5,291 nucleotides of DNA, from positions 1 to 5,291 of the forward strand of contig CABTWP010000083.1 in assembly GCA_902488525.1 (NCBI GenBank), given 5' to 3'. The notes under the pieces were generated by a model. That model ran no database searches, had not been told where the DNA came from, and saw only the letters and a program-made list of their open reading frames with translations. Source of the stretch: an uncultured Collinsella sp. Lineage in GTDB: Bacteria > Actinomycetota > Coriobacteriia > Coriobacteriales > Coriobacteriaceae. Below are positions 1 to 4,951 of the stretch, piece by piece (the first letter of the stretch is position 1; each line of letters opens with the position of its first letter). Position numbers and translations under genes: made by a program.

Positions 1-141
1 CATGGCAGGCAGGATGTTGGCTGCGACGCCAAAGCCATCGAGGACGAACGTCGGGATGAAGTCGAGCAGGCCCTGAACGGCGTCGGCACCCAGATAGAAG
101 GAGACCGAGCACAGGATAAAGGCCAGGACGACAATCACGAG
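1..141. repeat. Left copy of the 141-bp terminal direct repeat (loop closure)
   Basis: These 141 bases are identical, base for base, to 5151-5291 at the other end of the window. The repeat lies inside the EIIC coding frame (codons 142-188). Joining the two copies gives one uninterrupted EIIC gene. A terminal repeat of exactly 141 bases is what a de Bruijn assembler leaves when it closes a circle at k = 141, so the repeat is probably one sequence seen twice rather than a biological repeat. The loop unit is 5150 bp. It could be a circular molecule or a tandem array. Confidence 0.95.
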
Positions 142-564
142 ACCGATAATCCAGTGCATAGCGTAGATACCCTTGAGGTTACCCTTGCTGGCAAAGACGT
201 CGGCACGGTCGACCAGAAGGGGCATACCGGCGTTGACGACGTTCTTAATGGCCAGGCACAGAGTGGCGATGGGCATCGCGAGCGCGATAGCGGCCTCGGT
301 GCTCTGACCCAGCTGAATAGCGAAGGCGCAGGCGAGCACACCGCCAATACACTCATCGGGCGGCACGTAAGCGCCGATGGAGATTGAACCCATAAAGAGC
401 AGCTCGAGGCTCGCACCGATGGCGAGGCCGGACTGCAGGTCCCCGAGGACTATGCCGACGAGCGGGCACAGAACGATCGGGCGGAACGCATAGAGCGTAC
501 CGAGCTGATAATCGAGCTTACCGAAGGCAGCGATAAGTCCGATGAGGATCGCTTGAACAAGCAT
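1..564 (-). CDS. PTS system mannose/fructose/sorbose-family EIIC, N-terminal part (residues 1-188; continues at 5150)
   Basis: This is the membrane permease subunit EIIC of a mannose/sorbose-family phosphotransferase system. Together with EIID it forms the sugar channel. The gene starts at ATG 564, four bases after an AAAGGGAGG ribosome site, and stays open to base 1. It resumes at 5150 through the terminal repeat and stops at 4941, giving 257 aa, a usual EIIC length. The N-terminus (MLVQAILIGLIAAFGKLDYQ) and the stretch GASLELLFMGSISIGAYVPP (about 50-69) are typical of the family, with hydrophobic segments near 1-15, 28-42, 50-66, 92-108 and 136-160. It is preceded by promoter module A and a leader of about 140 nt, and is translationally coupled to EIID. 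The family call is firm. Substrate is not readable from EIIC alone. Confidence 0.93.
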   Translation of the reverse strand, partial: MLVQAILIGLIAAFGKLDYQLGTLYAFRPIVLCPLVGIVLGDLQSGLAIGASLELLFMGSISIGAYVPPDECIGGVLACAFAIQLGQSTEAAIALAMPIATLCLAIKNVVNAGMPLLVDRADVFASKGNLKGIYAMHWIIGLVIVVLAFILCSVSFYLGADAVQGLLDFIPTFVLDGFGVAANILPAM

Positions 565-632
565 TGTTCCTCCCTTTGATCCCTCTTGGATCCGCGCGGC
601 GATTCCCGACTTGTCAGCGCGCCCTTTTCCAT
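450..632. other. EIIC start region: no separate small gene
   Basis: A 60-codon minus-strand frame begins with ATG 632 and runs into EIIC in another frame. It has no Shine-Dalgarno before its ATG and its translation is rich in serine and arginine, as expected for an out-of-frame reading. EIIC itself has a strong ribosome site at 569-577. I treat the region as EIIC leader plus EIIC coding sequence. Confidence 0.7.
578..592 (-). promoter_or_regulatory. Small hairpin just upstream of the EIIC ribosome site
   Basis: On the transcribed strand GATCC-AAGAG-GGATC forms a perfect 5-bp stem with a 5-base loop. It ends one base before the AAAGGGAGG ribosome site of EIIC. It could affect ribosome access, but a stem this short is easily fortuitous. 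Confidence 0.3.
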
Positions 633-663
633 GCCGACAATCGCCTAGACAGATCCAGCTTGT

Positions 664-692
664 ACCGGTGTGCTGTTAACACCTAAACCGGT
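664..692 (-). promoter_or_regulatory. Hairpin near the 5' end of the EIIC leader
   Basis: Two copies of ACCGGT (664-669 and 687-692) flank 17 bases. The hexamer is self-complementary, so the copies can pair, and an inner GTG/CAC can extend the stem with a bulge. The element begins about 12 nt after the predicted transcription start of module A. It could be a 5' stability hairpin or a second protein-binding site. No riboswitch or antiterminator consensus was recognised in this leader. Confidence 0.4.
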
Positions 693-702
693 GCAAATGA
701 TT

Positions 703-746
703 TGATACCAATTATATAGTCATGAGAAAACTATTTAATACCAATC
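703..746 (-). promoter_or_regulatory. Promoter/operator module A for EIIC-EIID
   Basis: Read on the minus strand, this has GATTGGTATTAAATA (746-732), a 15-base spacer, then TATAATTGGTATCA (716-703). TATAAT (716-711) is a perfect -10, placing the start near 704. The -35 is poor (TTAAAT, 16 bases upstream) and lies inside the first box. The two boxes share ATTGGTATYA, in direct orientation 33 bp apart. One overlaps the -35 and the other the -10 and start site, which suits a repressor. Both boxes recur exactly in module B. The ATTGGTAT core resembles half-sites of GntR/HutC-type regulators; that link is inference. Confidence 0.75.
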
Positions 747-766
747 GCTCAACGGGCGTGTACTCC

Positions 767-777
767 CGGTGAACGGT
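767..777 (-). promoter_or_regulatory. Upstream element of module A (CGGTGAACGGT on the plus strand)
   Basis: This 11-mer matches CGGCGAACGGT at 3015-3025 in 10 of 11 positions. In both modules it starts 51 bases beyond the upstream end of the -10 hexamer, although the intervening -35 box shifts by 2 bp. The copy here has an internal CGGT-GAA-CGGT direct repeat. It is a candidate binding site for an activator or the same regulator. Confidence 0.4.
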
Positions 778-790
778 AGATGGGGGTAAC

Positions 791-807
791 GGGTAAAGCG
801 TTTATCC
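791..807. promoter_or_regulatory. Imperfect palindrome with a cre/LacI-like core
   Basis: GGGTAAA-GCG-TTTATCC has arms that pair at 6 of 7 positions around a central GCG. The AAAGCGTTTA core resembles catabolite-responsive (cre) or LacI-family operators, but the outer positions do not fit cre. It lies about 90-100 bp upstream of the predicted EIIC transcription start and downstream of the EIIB gene. No matching site was seen in module B. Confidence 0.25.
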
Positions 808-824
808 GGTACGCCCACGAATAG

Positions 825-847
825 GGGCGGCGCCGTGCGCGCCGCCC
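825..847 (-). terminator. Strong GC hairpin after EIIB, without a U-tract
   Basis: A perfect 9-bp stem, GGGCGGCGC / GCGCCGCCC, has a 5-base loop and begins 11 nt past the EIIB stop. The bases that follow (CTATTCGTGG on the transcribed strand) are not U-rich. It may therefore be a 3'-end stabiliser or a pause/Rho-assisted site rather than a full intrinsic terminator. It marks the probable end of the deglycase-EIIA-EIIB unit before promoter module A. Confidence 0.5.
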
Positions 848-858
848 GTGGTTCTCAA

Positions 859-1341
859 TTAGAGGGCGCTTAGGGCATCGACCTTGGGGTCGTCGGCCAG
901 AGCGCGAATCTCGACCTCGACACCGCGGCCGACGAGCTCACGAATGTCCTCTTCCTCGGCAGCAGTCACAAAGATCTGGCGGGAGATCTTACGGGCATCG
1001 GGACGCTGCTCGTCCTTGGACTTGGTGTTGCCCAGGTTGATGGAGGTGATCTGCGGGCAGCCGTCGACAAGCTGCTTGGCCTCGGCGATGCTGGCGACGC
1101 AGATGATCATCTTGTACTTATCGGTAACACCGGAGTTGATGGCCTCGATGGCGTGCTCCATGTCCTTGATGACGAGCTTGACGTTGGCCGGCTTTCCCAT
1201 CTTGAGCGTAGTCTTCCAGACGGGATCGTTGGCAACCTTGTCGCCAACGCAGAAGATGCAGTCAGAGCCCAAGCCCTGGACCCAAGAGACGGCCACCTGG
1301 CCATGAAGCAGACGATGGTCGACGCGAAGCAGTTGAATCAT
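859..1341 (-). CDS. PTS system mannose/fructose/sorbose-family EIIB (160 aa)
   Basis: This is the cytoplasmic phosphocarrier EIIB, which takes phosphate from EIIA and passes it to the sugar as it crosses EIIC/EIID. The N-terminal active-site motif RVDHRLLHGQV (residues 6-16) contains the phosphorylated histidine, His13. The stretch ITSINLGNTK (98-107) sits where the family has its conserved N-x-G loop. The full length of 160 aa is normal. The start at ATG 1341 follows GGGGG with a 6-base spacer. The gene lies 57 bp after EIIA and is last in its unit, before the hairpin at 825-847. EIIC and EIID follow under a separate promoter. Confidence 0.95.
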   Translation of the reverse strand: MIQLLRVDHRLLHGQVAVSWVQGLGSDCIFCVGDKVANDPVWKTTLKMGKPANVKLVIKDMEHAIEAINSGVTDKYKMIICVASIAEAKQLVDGCPQITSINLGNTKSKDEQRPDARKISRQIFVTAAEEEDIRELVGRGVEVEIRALADDPKVDALSAL

Positions 1342-1363
1342 GATTGACCCCCAAAGGTCTCAT

Positions 1364-1377
1364 GCCGGAAACCCGGC
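1364..1377 (-). other. Intercistronic hairpin between EIIA and EIIB
   Basis: GCCGG-GTTT-CCGGC forms a 5-bp stem with a 4-base loop in the 57-bp gap between EIIA and EIIB. It is upstream of the EIIB ribosome site and has no U-tract. A role in mRNA processing or in the EIIA:EIIB ratio is possible but unproven. Confidence 0.35.
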
Positions 1378-1398
1378 CCCATTAATAGCAGGCGGTGA

Positions 1399-1818
1399 CT
1401 AGAACTCTTCCTCGTCATCCGCATCGGTCAGCAGGTCGTTGACAAACTTGACGCGCGTGTCGTCAGCCGCGAGGATCTCGCGGATAACCTGATCGGCGGG
1501 AGCCTCCTGGTCCGAAAAGAGCAGCTGGATCAGCAGCGGCAGATTCATGTTGGCAACCAGGTAGGTGTTGGGGCGCGTCTGGACGATCTTGGTGAACTCG
1601 TTGTTGACGCTGCCGCCAAACAGGTCGGAGCACACGATTACGTCGTCGGCGGGGTCGAAGGTCGCCAGGAGCTTGGCGGCCTCCTCGGCGACGTCGGTGC
1701 GGCCGTCGACAAACATCGACAGGTCGTGGACGTTATCGCGCGCGCCCGAGAGCAGCTCGGTGCTCTCCTTGATGCCGGTCGCAAAATGCGCGTGGCTGGC
1801 GAAGATGTATTGCCTCAT
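1399..1818 (-). CDS. PTS system mannose/fructose-family EIIA (139 aa)
   Basis: This cytoplasmic phosphocarrier EIIA accepts phosphate from HPr and hands it to EIIB. The phosphorylated histidine is His9 in FASHAHFATG (residues 6-15). The family motif DLFGGS lies at 65-70 and NMNLPLL at 90-96. I start it at ATG 1818 because this puts the active histidine at the usual position 9-10 and gives an 8-base spacer after GGGGG. A TTG five codons upstream (1833) would bury that ribosome site. The gene is 21 bp after the deglycase and 57 bp before EIIB. The C-terminus is an acidic tail (DADDEEEF), much like the EIIC tail (EGDEDDDF). Confidence 0.94.
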   Translation of the reverse strand: MRQYIFASHAHFATGIKESTELLSGARDNVHDLSMFVDGRTDVAEEAAKLLATFDPADDVIVCSDLFGGSVNNEFTKIVQTRPNTYLVANMNLPLLIQLLFSDQEAPADQVIREILAADDTRVKFVNDLLTDADDEEEF

Positions 1819-1839
1819 TGCGGTTTCCCCCAAATGAAA

Positions 1840-2901
1840 TTAGTAGTCGAACTGGTGGTAGTAGCGGCGGTACTTGAGGTTGTGCTTGGTGACCAGCTCG
1901 TAGTTGCGCGCGAGGCGGTCGGTGGTCAGCACGGACAGGATCCAGGGCGACACGATGACGCGGAAGTCGTCGTCCAGGCCCGGGATCGCGTACTCGGCGG
2001 TGTCGATGATGACGTAGTCCTCGTCGCCGGTCACGCCGCTGGTGAGGAAGGCGCGGACGCGCTCGTCGAGGGCGCGGCACTCGTCCTCTCCCATGAACAG
2101 GAACACCGGGACGCCGGGCTCGAGCAGCTCGAGCGTGCCGTGGAAGAAGTCGTGCGAGGTGATGTGGCGGATGCGCTTCCACTGCATCTCCTCGAGCAGG
2201 CACATGGAGTACAGGATGGTCTCGCCCCACAGCGCGCCCGAGCCGATGAACATGGTGTAGTCGGCCAGCGCGTACTTCCTGGCGAGCTCCTCGGCGCGCG
2301 GCTCGAAGCGCTTGCGGATGTCGAGCATGTCCTTCCAGACGTCCTTCGTCTGCTCGATGAACAGGTCGAACTTGGGGAAGCAGCCGCGGCGGTTGAGCAG
2401 GCGCAGGCCGAAGCAGTCGGCGAGGTAGTAGCCCTTCTCGCAGCCGCCGGCGCCGTGGTCGGAGGCCATCATGACGCAGTTCTCGGCGCCCACGGCCTGC
2501 CCGATCTTGCCCTCGGGGTTGGTCATGGCGAAGACGCGCACGCCCATCTCCCTCATCTTGCCGACGGCCTCGAGCACCTCGGGGGTGGTGCCGGACTCGG
2601 AGGCGGTCAGCACGACGGATTTGTCGGTCATGCGCTTGTGACCCATGACGTTCCACTCGGCGGCGTGGATCAGGTAGACCTCGAGGTCGCGGTCGCCGAA
2701 CTTGTTCATGAGGTACTCGAGCTGCATGAACTCGTCCCAGGTGCCGCCGACGCCCATCAGGAAGACGGCGTCGTAGCCCTCCTCGTGCACGCGGTCGGCC
2801 AGGGCGGTCATCTTCTTGCCGGCCTCGTAGACGTTCCTGCCGTCCTCGAGATAGCCCTCCTGGTCGAAGTGCATGATCTCGATCTTCTCGGTCTCCTTCA
2901 T
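1840..2901 (-). CDS. SIS-domain Amadori-type deglycase, FrlB/FraB/GfrF family (353 aa)
   Basis: The family cleaves a 6-phosphorylated sugar-amine conjugate (fructoselysine-6-P, glucoselysine-6-P or fructose-asparagine-6-P) into a hexose phosphate and an amino acid. Two SIS domains are visible. The first has MGVGGTWDEF (49-58) and the sugar-phosphate loop TASESGTTPEV (99-109). The second begins near FIGSGALWGE (218-227). LLEEMQW and DFFHG place Glu238 and His254 sixteen residues apart, the spacing I recall for the catalytic Glu/His pair of Salmonella FraB and the matching residues of E. coli FrlB. LEPGVPVFLF (260-269) and the C-terminal RRYY also match that family. The usual SGEF before the histidine is SHDF here, so the substrate may differ. 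ATG 2901 follows GGGAGGA by 5 bases. Third positions are almost all G/C, unlike the neighbours. An AgaS-like role is less likely. Confidence 0.82.
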   Translation of the reverse strand: MKETEKIEIMHFDQEGYLEDGRNVYEAGKKMTALADRVHEEGYDAVFLMGVGGTWDEFMQLEYLMNKFGDRDLEVYLIHAAEWNVMGHKRMTDKSVVLTASESGTTPEVLEAVGKMREMGVRVFAMTNPEGKIGQAVGAENCVMMASDHGAGGCEKGYYLADCFGLRLLNRRGCFPKFDLFIEQTKDVWKDMLDIRKRFEPRAEELARKYALADYTMFIGSGALWGETILYSMCLLEEMQWKRIRHITSHDFFHGTLELLEPGVPVFLFMGEDECRALDERVRAFLTSGVTGDEDYVIIDTAEYAIPGLDDDFRVIVSPWILSVLTTDRLARNYELVTKHNLKYRRYYHQFDY

Positions 2902-2950
2902 GTGTGTCCTCCCATCACATGTGCGCAATTCTATACATCGCGCTTCTTGC

Positions 2951-2996
2951 TGATACCAATTATAGCCATACGATTGCTTGTTATTTAATACCAATC
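2951..2996 (-). promoter_or_regulatory. Promoter/operator module B for the deglycase-EIIA-EIIB unit
   Basis: On the minus strand, GATTGGTATTAAATA (2996-2982), a 17-base spacer and TATAATTGGTATCA (2964-2951) repeat module A exactly in both boxes. TATAAT (2964-2959) is a perfect -10, placing the start near 2952 and giving a leader of about 50 nt. The only -35 candidate is TTAAAT, 18 bases upstream inside the first box. The ATTGGTATYA cores are 35 bp apart here, against 33 in module A. The layout suits repression by a protein covering the -35 and the start. Confidence 0.75.
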
Positions 2997-3014
2997 CAAA
3001 CTCACGGAGATTTG

Positions 3015-3025
3015 CGGCGAACGGT
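3015..3025 (-). promoter_or_regulatory. Upstream element of module B (CGGCGAACGGT on the plus strand)
   Basis: It matches the module A element at 767-777 in 10 of 11 bases and sits at the same distance from the -10 hexamer (starting 51 bases beyond its upstream end). The sequences on either side of the element do not match between the modules. That makes a simple duplicated block less likely than conserved spacing of a functional site. Confidence 0.4.
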
Positions 3026-3112
3026 CGGTTTCCTCGCCCGAGTGGTATTACAACGCCAATAGTTGTCTATTTCGAGCGCTACTGCCAACGGGTTCCCCAC
3101 AACTCGCCAGCT

Positions 3113-3159
3113 ATAAAAGCGTTGCGCCAGACCCGCCCAAGCGTTTCCGGCGCAACCGC
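3113..3159 (-). terminator. Intrinsic terminator after the TIM-barrel gene
   Basis: On the transcribed strand GTTGCGCC (3156-3149) pairs perfectly with GGCGCAAC (3128-3121). The stem extends to ten pairs with one bulged G through the flanking GC, and the loop is 20 bases. The run TTTTAT follows. It starts about 10 nt after the stop codon at 3169. It separates the EIIC-EIID-epimerase unit from promoter module B. Confidence 0.65.
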
Positions 3160-3168
3160 GCAGTTTAG

Positions 3169-4014
3169 TTATTCGGCTTCCATCTCCGCTGTCACACGGC
3201 GATACATCTCGATAACCTGAGTCGTCGCCTTGGACGGATCCTGATAGTAGCGGCCATCACACGTCTCGGCCGAGACATAGCCCGTATAGCCGTGGCGCAT
3301 GAGTGCCTCGAGGTCGGCACGCATATCACGCTCGCCGTCGCCCCAGGCAAGATGCGTCGTGCCGCCGCCCACATCTACAAAGTGGGTGTGAACGATCTTG
3401 TCGCCCAAAACCTCAAAGTAGCCGTCGATCGTGTCGCCGGCAACTTCCATGGCGCCAAAGTCGATACAGGCCTTCAGGTTGGGACGATCGACCGCCTCGA
3501 GGATGCGCGCGACATCCTGTGCCGTATTGACCAACACGGACTCCGACGGCTGCAGGGCCTCGAGCGCGACGCGAATACCGCGCGTATCGGCGTAGTCGCA
3601 CACCGAGCGCAGCATGGCAACGCTGCGGGCCCAGGCGTCCTCAGCCGGCTCGTCCAGATAGGCCCAACCACTCGTCACCAGAATCTGCGGCACGCCCAAC
3701 TCAACGGCAACGTCGATCACATTCTTAAAGTACGAGAGGATGCGTTTTTGGCCCGCCTCACCGCGCACCGCGACGTTCCATGGCTTGGGGTTGTTCTGCT
3801 CGGGGCACACGCACACGATCTTGATACCGTATTGGGCGGCAAGATCGCGAATCTTATCCACCGAATCGTGCTCATGGCAATCCACATACAGGTGCATCGA
3901 GCCGGTCCACAGCTCGATATTGCGATAGCCGGCCTCACCTGCAGCCTTAAAAAACGTCTCGATGCTGTAGTAACGATGGTTGATGTTCATGAGCGAAAGC
4001 TCGGGTACGACCAT
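3169..4014 (-). CDS. Xylose-isomerase-like TIM-barrel sugar epimerase/isomerase, FrlC-like (281 aa)
   Basis: This belongs to the AP-endonuclease-2/xylose-isomerase-like TIM-barrel family of metal-dependent epimerases and isomerases. The expected metal-ligand pattern is visible: Glu152 (VALEAL), Asp185 (ACIDFG), His211 (HTHFVD) and Glu250 (YVSAET). The N-terminal stretch GYRNIELWTGSMH (29-41), CPEQNNPKPWN (70-80) and LEALQPSESV (151-160) resemble E. coli FrlC, which interconverts psicoselysine and fructoselysine. Length is normal. ATG 4014 follows AAAGGGGAGG closely. The gene lies 112 bp after EIID, behind a terminator that leaves no room for a promoter of its own. The family is clear. The FrlC-like role rests on recalled similarity plus the deglycase neighbour, and a hexulose-phosphate epimerase is an alternative. 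Confidence 0.8.
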   Translation of the reverse strand: MVVPELSLMNINHRYYSIETFFKAAGEAGYRNIELWTGSMHLYVDCHEHDSVDKIRDLAAQYGIKIVCVCPEQNNPKPWNVAVRGEAGQKRILSYFKNVIDVAVELGVPQILVTSGWAYLDEPAEDAWARSVAMLRSVCDYADTRGIRVALEALQPSESVLVNTAQDVARILEAVDRPNLKACIDFGAMEVAGDTIDGYFEVLGDKIVHTHFVDVGGGTTHLAWGDGERDMRADLEALMRHGYTGYVSAETCDGRYYQDPSKATTQVIEMYRRVTAEMEAE

Positions 4015-4040
4015 AGCCCTCCCCTTTCGTACGGAGTTTT

Positions 4041-4078
4041 AAAAAACAGGGGGCCGCCGCAGATGCGACAAGCCCCCC
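4041..4078 (-). terminator. Intrinsic terminator/attenuator between EIID and the TIM-barrel gene
   Basis: On the transcribed strand GGGGGC pairs with GCCCCC, with a further inner CGC/GCG stem around ATCT, followed by TGTTTTTT. The U-run ends only 26 bp before the TIM-barrel ATG at 4014. The next gene must therefore be read by run-through or by a promoter upstream of the hairpin. It probably lowers epimerase expression relative to the permease. Confidence 0.75.
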
Positions 4079-4126
4079 AAAGATCGACGCAACCGTTAGA
4101 CGCGATGGAAGCGCGATTCGAACATA

Positions 4127-4951
4127 TTAGGCAAGCACGCCAAAGTAAGCGCCGATGATGCCCACGACCATGGTGCAGAGGATCAGGACCATCGGGTTGA
4201 TCTTCTTGGAGAGCAGCCAGTAGTAGAGCCAGAAGGCGGCCATACCGAGCATACCGGGCATGATGCCGTCCAGGATGTCCTGGAGAGTTTGGGCGGAGTC
4301 GCCCTGACCAATGGCGATGGGCAACGAAGCCCAGAACATGTCCTTGCTCATGGCGCCGACGACCATAACGCCGACAATGCCGACGCAGGCCATGATCTTT
4401 TGCATCAGGCCGGTCTTCTGAGCCTCGTCGAGGAAGCCAATGCCTAGCTCATAACCCTTGATAGCGCCAAAGATACGAATCAGGAACGCCGGGATGTTGT
4501 AGACGAGCAGGAAGGCGATGGGGCCAAAGACGTTGCCGGCCTGGCACAGGCTGATGCCCACGGCAGCGGCGACGACGCGCAGGGTGGACAGGAAGAAGGA
4601 GTCACCCAGGCCGGAAAGCGGACCCATGAGGGCGGCCTTGATGTCGTTGACGCTCTCGGGCTCAACCTCGCCACGAGCGACCTTTTCTTCCATGGCCATC
4701 GCGATGCCGCCCACGAAGGGAGCGAGCTGCGGGGTGATGTTGAAGAATGCGCTGTGACGGTGCAAGGCCTCGGCGTAATCATCGGGACGGCCGGCATAGA
4801 TCTTCTTGAGCATGTTGGCGACCATCAGGCAGAAGGCAATGTTCATCTGCTTGTAGTAGGTCCAGGAGAATTCCATGCCCAGGGCGCCGGTGTTCACGGC
4901 GCTCTTAATGAGGTCGGAGCGAGTAATCTGGTTCTCGGAATTAGAAGTCAT
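4127..4951 (-). CDS. PTS system mannose/fructose/sorbose-family EIID (274 aa)
   Basis: EIID is the second membrane subunit of the mannose-family PTS permease and works as a complex with EIIC. The family hallmark MGPLSGLGDSFF lies at 109-120. Other typical stretches are the N-terminal SWTYYKQMNIAF (29-40), RHSAFFNITP (65-74) and hydrophobic segments near 124-136, 142-161, 186-200, 232-247 and 253-273. I start it at ATG 4951, overlapping the EIIC stop by 11 bp, with GAGG and GGGG of the site AAGGGGATGAGG 3 and 9 bases upstream. This site lies in the codons of the acidic EIIC tail. ATG 4960 is too close to that site. The gene is followed by the terminator at 4041-4078. Confidence 0.95.
   Translation of the reverse strand: MTSNSENQITRSDLIKSAVNTGALGMEFSWTYYKQMNIAFCLMVANMLKKIYAGRPDDYAEALHRHSAFFNITPQLAPFVGGIAMAMEEKVARGEVEPESVNDIKAALMGPLSGLGDSFFLSTLRVVAAAVGISLCQAGNVFGPIAFLLVYNIPAFLIRIFGAIKGYELGIGFLDEAQKTGLMQKIMACVGIVGVMVVGAMSKDMFWASLPIAIGQGDSAQTLQDILDGIMPGMLGMAAFWLYYWLLSKKINPMVLILCTMVVGIIGAYFGVLA

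Larger units (their letters stand above)
2902..3168. other. 267-bp intergenic region between the epimerase-like gene and the deglycase
   Basis: On the transcribed strand it holds, in order, the terminator of the TIM-barrel gene (3113-3159), about 90 bp without recognised features, promoter/operator module B (2951-3025), and a leader of roughly 50 nt with the deglycase ribosome site GGGAGGA (2907-2913). No supported gene lies here. If the chromosomal form is a tandem array of the whole two-unit operon, one plausible place for the unit boundary is between 3026 and 3112. Confidence 0.6.

Noticed and set aside
1819..1833. TTG start of EIIA five codons upstream
   Set aside because: It covers the GGGGG ribosome site used by ATG 1818 and moves the active histidine from residue 9 to 14.
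1733..2656. 307-codon minus-strand frame rich in Arg and His
   Set aside because: It is a shifted reading of the deglycase and EIIA genes, with an Arg/Ala/Pro-rich translation and no domain.
1726..2988. 420-codon open frame on the plus strand
   Set aside because: It mirrors the deglycase gene, whose third positions are almost all G/C and so remove stops on the other strand. Its translation is a low-complexity Val/Ala/Leu/His mix with no recognisable family.
2902..2994. Extended start of the deglycase 31 codons upstream
   Set aside because: The extension would run through the -10 and operator boxes. ATG 2901 has GGGAGGA at a 5-base spacing, and the extra residues look non-coding.
3075..3095. 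Possible sigma-54 promoter (TGGCA...) as in LevR-controlled mannose PTS operons
   Set aside because: The downstream GC is not at the required distance, and the sigma-70-type -10 in module B explains the promoter better.
2978..3220. 80-codon plus-strand frame across intergenic region B
   Set aside because: It starts at TTG inside the operator, has no ribosome site, and crosses a terminator and the end of the TIM barrel.
3292..4158. 288-codon plus-strand frame opposite the TIM barrel
   Set aside because: The minus-strand protein has clear family motifs and a strong ribosome site. The plus frame has neither.
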